This document shows, one piece after another, positions 59,095 to 64,000 of a DNA stretch of 64,000 bases. This stretch comes from Euwallacea fornicatus. Lineage: Eukaryota; Arthropoda; Insecta; Coleoptera; Curculionidae. A program made the translations under genes and the position numbers. Each line of letters begins with the position of its first letter. Position 1 is the first letter of the stretch. The notes under the pieces were generated by a model that was not told the DNA's origin, ran no database searches, and was given only the letters and a program-made list of their open reading frames with translations. Where the stretch lies: the NCBI RefSeq assembly GCF_040115645.1, contig NC_089541.1:2294001-2358000 (forward strand), read 5' to 3'.

Positions 59095-59800
59095 TGAATT
59101 CTTAATTTAATGACACTGAGCTCCAGATTTTTCACTTAAAAAATCTCGATGCATAAACCTATCTACAATTCCATCAATAAAATGGATGTTTCCAACACCC
59201 CCTAAAGACATACAACTCCAACACATTTAAATTCCGCCACCACGCTTCAGTGCGGGCTTTAGATGTTGTTTTTTCATAGCTTTTCCTGGTTTTTCCACAC
59301 CTAACGATGGCCGTCTAATTTCAAAATATAAAATTTTCTTTCATCTGAAAAGATTGCTCGAGGCCAGAACTCCATTGACTTTTTCACGTGCCCTTTTGCT
59401 AATTGAACTGTCTTGTTGCGATTTGTTTTATTAATCCGAATCTTTTTCCCAATACTCTGTCCTAAATTCTAGCTTTTTTTAGAATATCTCTAATAGTTTG
59501 CTAGTCTTGGTCTAGAGCCAATAGCATTTTCAACATCCGATGCCATTTTTGCGGCAGTAATTGAAGTTGCTTTGCCGATTATTTGTCTTTCTTCTTTGTC
59601 TTCCTGCACGGACGGTTGATAGGACATTTCCTGTATTCCTGAATTTATTTATAACGTACTGAACGGCAATATGAGTTCTTTTTACAGTTTTGACAATTTT
59701 ATGCGGCGAATTTTGTTCTTTATGGGGATGAACAATTAGATTTCACACATCAAGGCTTAAATCGGCCACTTTTCGAAGTATGTTGATATCTGGTACTACA
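59095..59800 (-). pseudogene. Tc1-like transposase remnant, C-terminal half missing
   Basis: Read leftward from about 59800: SPHKIVKTVKRTHIAVQYVI then NKFRNTGN (first HTH of Tc1 transposases), RAGRQRRKTNN (GRPR-like linker), poorly preserved second HTH, then WPRAIFSDERKF (first catalytic D present), LKLDGH, a stop, VWKN, LKPALKRGGGI, MCWSCMSLGGVGNIHFIDGI (pattern VKHGGGSVMVWGCMSxxGVGxLxFIDG) and RFMHRDFLSEKSG. The sequence ends there, before the QQDNxPKHT motif. Several stops and frameshifts. It is a different lineage from the nearly intact Tc1-like element at 52.6 kb, whose equivalent block reads GGGSLMIWAGIGYRG. Confidence 0.85.
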
Positions 59801-59959
59801 GGTAAGTTATTTAGCATACAAAATTCACTGGCGATAAGTTATTAATACAATCTTTATGCGAATAAATAATAGCATGATAGAATTTTCGTCTCGATGTCTG
59901 AATAATTTTTAGACGTGTGTTTTCTGTGCTCATGCAAAAACATGTTATTAGAAATAATC

Positions 59960-61699
59960 TTAGTGCAATTCAAAATTTAACCCTAAATATTTCGGTGATA
60001 AAATCGACATGAAACATACGTCGATTTTATTTTCAAGAGGGACATTCTTTAAGTCCATTTTTCATTAAATTGCATGCACCATTTAGCGGGGATGGAACCA
60101 ATCACTAAAGTCTTAAATGGGAAGTAAGTTGAGTTACACCTCACTTGAAAGATCTTTCAATCACATTTTCAAATGTACATTTTTTTTCATTTGAGATATT
60201 TTTTGAAAATCATGTCCAAACCGTAAATACGGAAAAAAATCCAGACATATTAAATCGGGCGATCTTGGTGGCCGCTCATTTGGTTCTCTCCAACTAGTCC
60301 ATTTGCCAGGATACGTATCGTGTAACCATTGCCTAACAGAAAGAAAATAGTGCGGAGGAGCTCCATCTTTTTGAAAATGGAGATCTTCTTGTAAATTGCC
60401 ATTACCAGCCGCGTCAACTTGATTTTCTAATTTCGTTGTTATTTATTGATATATTATCTTTTTTAGCAGATTTAAGTAGAGCTCACCAGTTTTAATCGCT
60501 CCAGTATCGACAATTCTGTTTGGTAACATGTTCATTAAGGAGGAACGTACGCTCGTCATTAAAGCAAATGTTTGTAAACCATTTCGGTTTTCCTTTATAA
60601 AATCTGTAATTTTTTCACAAAACTGAATCCTTCGGTAAAAATCGTTTGACAAAAAGTTGTTGAGGGATTTGCATTTGATATGGGTGGAATGTATTTAATT
60701 TTAGCTCTTCTCTTACTGTTTCGTGAGATATTCGTGCCTCATGTGTCAGAGTACGAACGGATCTCGTGCGTTCGGCAAAAATTTCAATTTGAACTGCTTC
60801 ATTTAAAGCACGGAGAAGAACTATTTTTTTGTTGACGGAACCAACGGAACCAGATTGAGTAAAATTAGTAACTAATTTCAATACGTATTATGTTTTAAAT
60901 GAATTTTAGAAATTCTATCATTGAAAATTCTTGCGGTTATTGTCGTGCATCTTTCACATCCTGCATACAAGATAATCTCCGTGCTTTGTGAAGCGTGTGC
61001 CATTTTAGTAAATATTCTTATAAACACACAGTCTTTAACACGTAAAGCAAAATTTCCAATAATAAATATCTAATAATTCAACGAAAAGCCAGCAATGTCA
61101 TAGTAGTTTGTTAATCGAGGAGTGTTATTCTTCCTTTTTTTTTCTACAGGTAAAATATGTAAATAACTAAATTTACAAATACCAATAAACAAATAAAAAC
61201 CAAAATAACCATCTTTTGTTTGCGAAACCCAGCTGCAAGACCTGGAGGAATTCAAAAGAAGAATTACAGGTTCCTGTAGGGAAATTCAAGTAGAAATCTT
61301 TGTGAATGTTAGAGAGGAGTTTGAAAACGGACTTGCTACTGTTCAGAAAATAATGAACAGCATTTTGAATATTTAAAACATTAGTAAACATTTTTTCTAT
61401 AATACAATTGATACCGACGCTTGTTTACGGTTTGGACATGATTCTTTGAAAACCTCTGAATGACACAAAAATTACATTTGGAAAGGTAATTGAAAGACCT
61501 TTCAAATAAAATTTAACTAAGCCTCCCAAAAGATTTTAGTGGTTGCTTTCACCTCCGCTAGGGGGTGCATGCAATTTAAAAAGCAACTTAATTAAAAAAT
61601 GTCCCTTTTGAAAATCAGGTCGATATGTTTTTGCATATTTACAAATTTTTTATGATCACCGAAATATCAAGGGTGGTTCGTTTTCAAATTGACACACTG
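59960..61699 (-). mobile_element. Mariner-type DD41D element, about 1740 bp, about 270-bp inverted repeats
   Basis: Right end next to TA (61700-61701), reading inward CAGTGTGTCAATTTGAAAAC; the left end near 59960 reads TAGTGCAATTCAAAATTT. The arms (about 59960-60232 and 61425-61699) share ATATTTCGGTGAT, GGGACATTTTTTAA-like sequence, AAATTGCATGCACC, TCTTTCAATCAC-type sequence and finally AATCATGTCCAAACCGTAAA. The transposase reading frame runs into the left repeat. This is the most complete of the DD41D-type elements here. An unrecognised frame lies at 61173-61391. Confidence 0.88.
60233..61003 (-). pseudogene. DD41D mariner-type transposase pseudogene
   Basis: From the ATG at 61003: MAHASQSTEIILYAGCERCT, TARIFNDR (DUF4817-like HTH), KLVTNFTQSGSVGSVNKK, ALNEAVQIEIFAERTRSVRT, ISHETVREELKLNTFHPYQM (second HTH), YRRIQFCEKI, FNDERTFLLNEHVTKQNCRY (first catalytic D, in a shifted frame), FQKDGAPPHYFLSVRQWLHD (second D), PPRSPDLICLDFF (third D). 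Exactly 41 residues lie between the second and third aspartates, as in the rosa/Visitor-type DD41D group. All three catalytic residues survive, but frameshifts separate the blocks and the C-terminus after LDFF is replaced by terminal-repeat sequence. Confidence 0.88.
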
Positions 61700-62104
61700 T
61701 ATAGAAAATATTTATTAATCAAATGTACGAATGTTTTTTTTTACCCTCTGTAGTAATTTTATGTTCGTAATAACATTTGCAAATCTTATGAATGTGAGTA
61801 CGCCTGATATCATTAATTCCAACTTTCCAGGAACGTCGATTGCGCCACATTGTCAACAATTCTGCTACATGAGCGTGCGTATCAATAAACCACAAGTAAA
61901 CATATATTTAAAGCCTCAAACTTAACCTTCCAGATAACTAAAACCAGGTATTAAAGTTTAACTTAACAGATAATTAGTGAAATTACTGCGTGTCCCCACT
62001 GAATGCTGTCATAGAACTATTCTTTATTAACCAGCGATTGCACGTTTAAAGATGAATTGCTTTTATTCACACCAATCGATAGATTAAAAAGCTGTTTAAC
62101 GCAG
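61700..62104 (+). other. Upstream region and likely 5' UTR of the glycosyltransferase gene
   Basis: Ends in GCAG/GTAAGA, a good splice donor at 62104/62105, so the last part is probably a 5' UTR exon. Its start is not visible. No TATA box or initiator could be chosen with confidence. Confidence 0.45.
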
Positions 62105-62171
62105 GTAAGAAGTGACACCTACTTTATGTAATTTTTGATAATACTACTTAATCAAAATTCTAATATTTCAG
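62105..62171 (+). other. 67-nt intron in the 5' UTR
   Basis: Begins GTAAGAAGTG and ends CTAATATTTCAG. Donor, acceptor and length fit minimal insect introns. It lies 18 nt upstream of the chosen ATG. Confidence 0.7.
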
Positions 62172-62189
62172 GTTAAAAGCAAATATGTG

Positions 62190-63298
62190 ATGATCCCAAT
62201 AGCCGGAAAAACACGAGTTCTAGTAGCCATATTTGCAATATTTACTCTAATCGGCATTATGGTATTGACTTATAATAAAAAAACCTACAAAATCTCTTCG
62301 AAAAGTTCCAATGACGTGCTTTTTTGCCATGGAATTGAAGACTTTGACGCTCTTCCAGACATTTCCGATAAGCCCCCCGATAAACACAAGAGAAACATAT
62401 TTTTCCTGGAAACCACCTGTAATTCTGCCCTGAGGGGAAAGTTGTTTATCCACCCCAGACAAGCATGCGCCGTGGAAAGTGCTGCAAGATTAAATCCTAA
62501 TTCTGATGTTTATTTGTTGTTTGCTTCAAGAGGTGTTATTAAAGGTATTTAATACGTTTTTAAACTATTAGCGCGTAAGTATAACCCTAAGCAGAATATA
62601 GTAAAAACGAAAATTTCTTGCAAATTTTGATTTTATAACTTGTATTTGCAACCATTTTTTTCACGAGAACTTTGATAGTTCTGAAAAATGAATCAGCCAG
62701 GCATTATCTAAAAATTCATTATTTAAATTTAGTCAGAGGAACGACACTAAGTAAGCAAGTGTACTCTCGCAATTGCAAGAAGCGTTTTCGGAATTTTTTT
62801 TTCGAAAAATATATAAGATTTTCATCCATTTATTCCATATGTCGGCTTTAGCTCATGTTTTACATCAAATTTAATTTTTCGCTTAACTTCTTCAATTACC
62901 TTCTTTGTTTTGTGACAATTTATTTTCAAACTACATTTTTTACTCATCTGTAATAATCAGTCGAAATCAATGCGGTAAAACAAATTTGCTTGCAAAATTC
63001 CGTTTTGTAATTTTAGTGCTTAATTTATGTTCATTGTTCCCACTTCAGCGTATATGTGAAAAGTTACAAAATCAAACAACTATTTTTGGATGATTTTTGA
63101 TTTGTTTTTTTTTTATCGTTCAGATGAGAATACAGTGTCTGATCGGATACTACAGCTGCTAAGCACCTTTCCAAATATTAAAATACTGCATTTTAATGTG
63201 AATAAGTATGTTAAGAACAGCCCGGTGGAGAATTTGTGGGCTGAAGAGATAATTAAGAAATCTTCATATCCAGTTGCTCATGCCAGTGATGTTTTGAG
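62190..63298 (+). CDS. Alpha-1,4-galactosyltransferase-like glycosyltransferase (GT32), 5' part, two exons
   Basis: Coding exons 62190-62544 and 63124-63298, separated by a 579-nt intron (AAAG/GTATTT ... TCGTTCAG). The junction splits an Asp codon (VIK-D-ENTV). The second exon ends at GAG/GTAAGA and the rest lies beyond the window. The start is the ATG at 62190; the codon before it is GTG. Residues 9-27 form one hydrophobic signal-anchor (VLVAIFAIFTLIGIMVL), so a type II Golgi membrane protein. Family signatures: KRNIFFLETTC, RQACAVESAARLNPNSDVYL, then NIKILHFNVNKYVKNSPVEN and SSYPVAHASDVLR. The last two lead in relatives to the catalytic DxD segment, not in this window. The family (A4GALT in vertebrates, alpha4GT1/2 in Drosophila) adds alpha-1,4-linked Gal or GalNAc to glycosphingolipids; which sugar cannot be told here. 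A decayed paralogue lies at 50.2 kb. Confidence 0.9.
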
Positions 63299-63403
63299 GT
63301 AAGACCAATTAGATTAAAGAAAAAAACATTTTCTATGCATTAATTCATGAAATGTGACACTGATTTTCATGAACATTCAAAAGTTATGAAAGCCTCGATA
63401 TAC

Positions 63404-63535
63404 AGGGTCTTTAAAAAAGACGCGATAATATTTAAGGGGGTGAATTCTCAGGTCATTTTATGAAAAAAGTTCCTATAAATATAGATTCAGAAATATATTA
63501 TTTCCAATATACAGGGTGTAGATTTTTTTTAATAA
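63404..63535 (+). repeat. Dispersed repeat with two CAGGG termini, in intron 2
   Basis: TATACAGGGTCTTTAAAAAA at about 63401 and TATACAGGGTGTAGATTTTT at about 63509, some 107 bp apart. The sequence between (GGGGGTGAATTCTCAGGTCA) resembles the repeat at 40840. The matching inverted arm, if any, would lie beyond the window. Confidence 0.6.
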
Positions 63536-64000
63536 TGGTTTTTCAAAAATAATTTAAATATCTTTTGACTGAGACGTATTTAAATAACATTTACATTATT
63601 GATTTGTAAATACATTTAGTATGTTAGTGAATAAAACGGTTATTTTTAATCGAATTGGTCGCAAATGTCCCTGGAATATTTGAAAATGTTTTCACATGAT
63701 AAATGGACATGTAATAAAATGGTTTTTATTTTCTATTTCGTAACCGAGGGAAGATTCGATGAAAATTCAAGAGACAAAAAAGTTGTATTTTTAGTTGCTT
63801 CATTTTTAAAAAAATAGCAAAGTTTATTTAAAATCAGGAATTTTTTTTGTCAATAAATTTGGTTAAAATGTCCCCCCCTGACGCCACTGGACATAACGAT
63901 TTTAATCTAGTTTGGGCTAATTCAACTCCTTATTACTAAAAACAATGCTACCAATTTTCAAAAAATTCAATCGACAACACTAAAAAATTTGAGGATTACC
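63536..64000 (+). other. Continuation of the glycosyltransferase intron
   Basis: AT-rich intronic sequence with a C6 run at 63873-63878. No further exon of the gene is recognised before the window ends. Confidence 0.5.

Noticed and set aside
61173..61391. Minus-strand frame inside the DD41D element, perhaps a second transposon gene
   Set aside because: The translation is low in complexity and matches no family I can name with confidence; it may be unrelated sequence inserted in the element.

Overview
The window looks like repeat-dense intergenic and intronic DNA from an insect, quite possibly a beetle. This is inferred from the AT-rich background, very short introns (60-67 nt) with CTAAT-type branch points, the many Tc1/mariner elements and an insect-type alpha-1,4-glycosyltransferase. 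Apart from one truncated host gene at the right edge, I recognise no intact protein gene. Most open frames in the window are short chance frames.

Layout. 1-664 holds a mariner-like transposase remnant. 665-12951 is mostly unrecognised AT-rich sequence with one foldback element (7312-7969). 12952-18085 is a nest of transposons: a MITE, an inverted-repeat element holding two mariner remnants, and a non-LTR retrotransposon split by a 921-bp foldback. 19245-26412 holds a diverged copy of a noncoding cassette, a pogo/Tigger pseudogene, a family of small hairpins and a 1.8-kb foldback with MADF-domain remnants. 28747-41392 carries several long-terminal-inverted-repeat mariner-type elements and foldbacks. 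41739-47240 is a tandem duplication of about 3 kb, with inner 175-bp and 155-bp tandem repeats; the 155-bp unit looks like an exon plus a minimal intron. 47713-49409 holds a 31-bp minisatellite and a 115-bp satellite with trimeric higher-order structure. 50229-50505 is a decayed copy of the first coding exon of the gene at the right edge. 51027-61699 carries a nearly intact Tc1-like element (52582-54166) and further mariner/Tc1 remnants. 62105-64000 holds the 5' part of an alpha-1,4-galactosyltransferase-family gene (two coding exons).

How the parts relate. The mariner-type elements share TA target sites, terminal inverted repeats of about 190-670 bp and transposases with a DUF4817-like N-terminus; in the best copy the catalytic spacing is DD41D. 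Several foldbacks appear related because their arms repeat the terminal motif (T)ACAGGGYG at inner positions. The decayed exon at 50 kb and the gene at 62 kb point to a local duplication of a glycosyltransferase gene, with transposons filling the space between. All identifications come from reading translations and aligning sequences by eye; no database search was possible.
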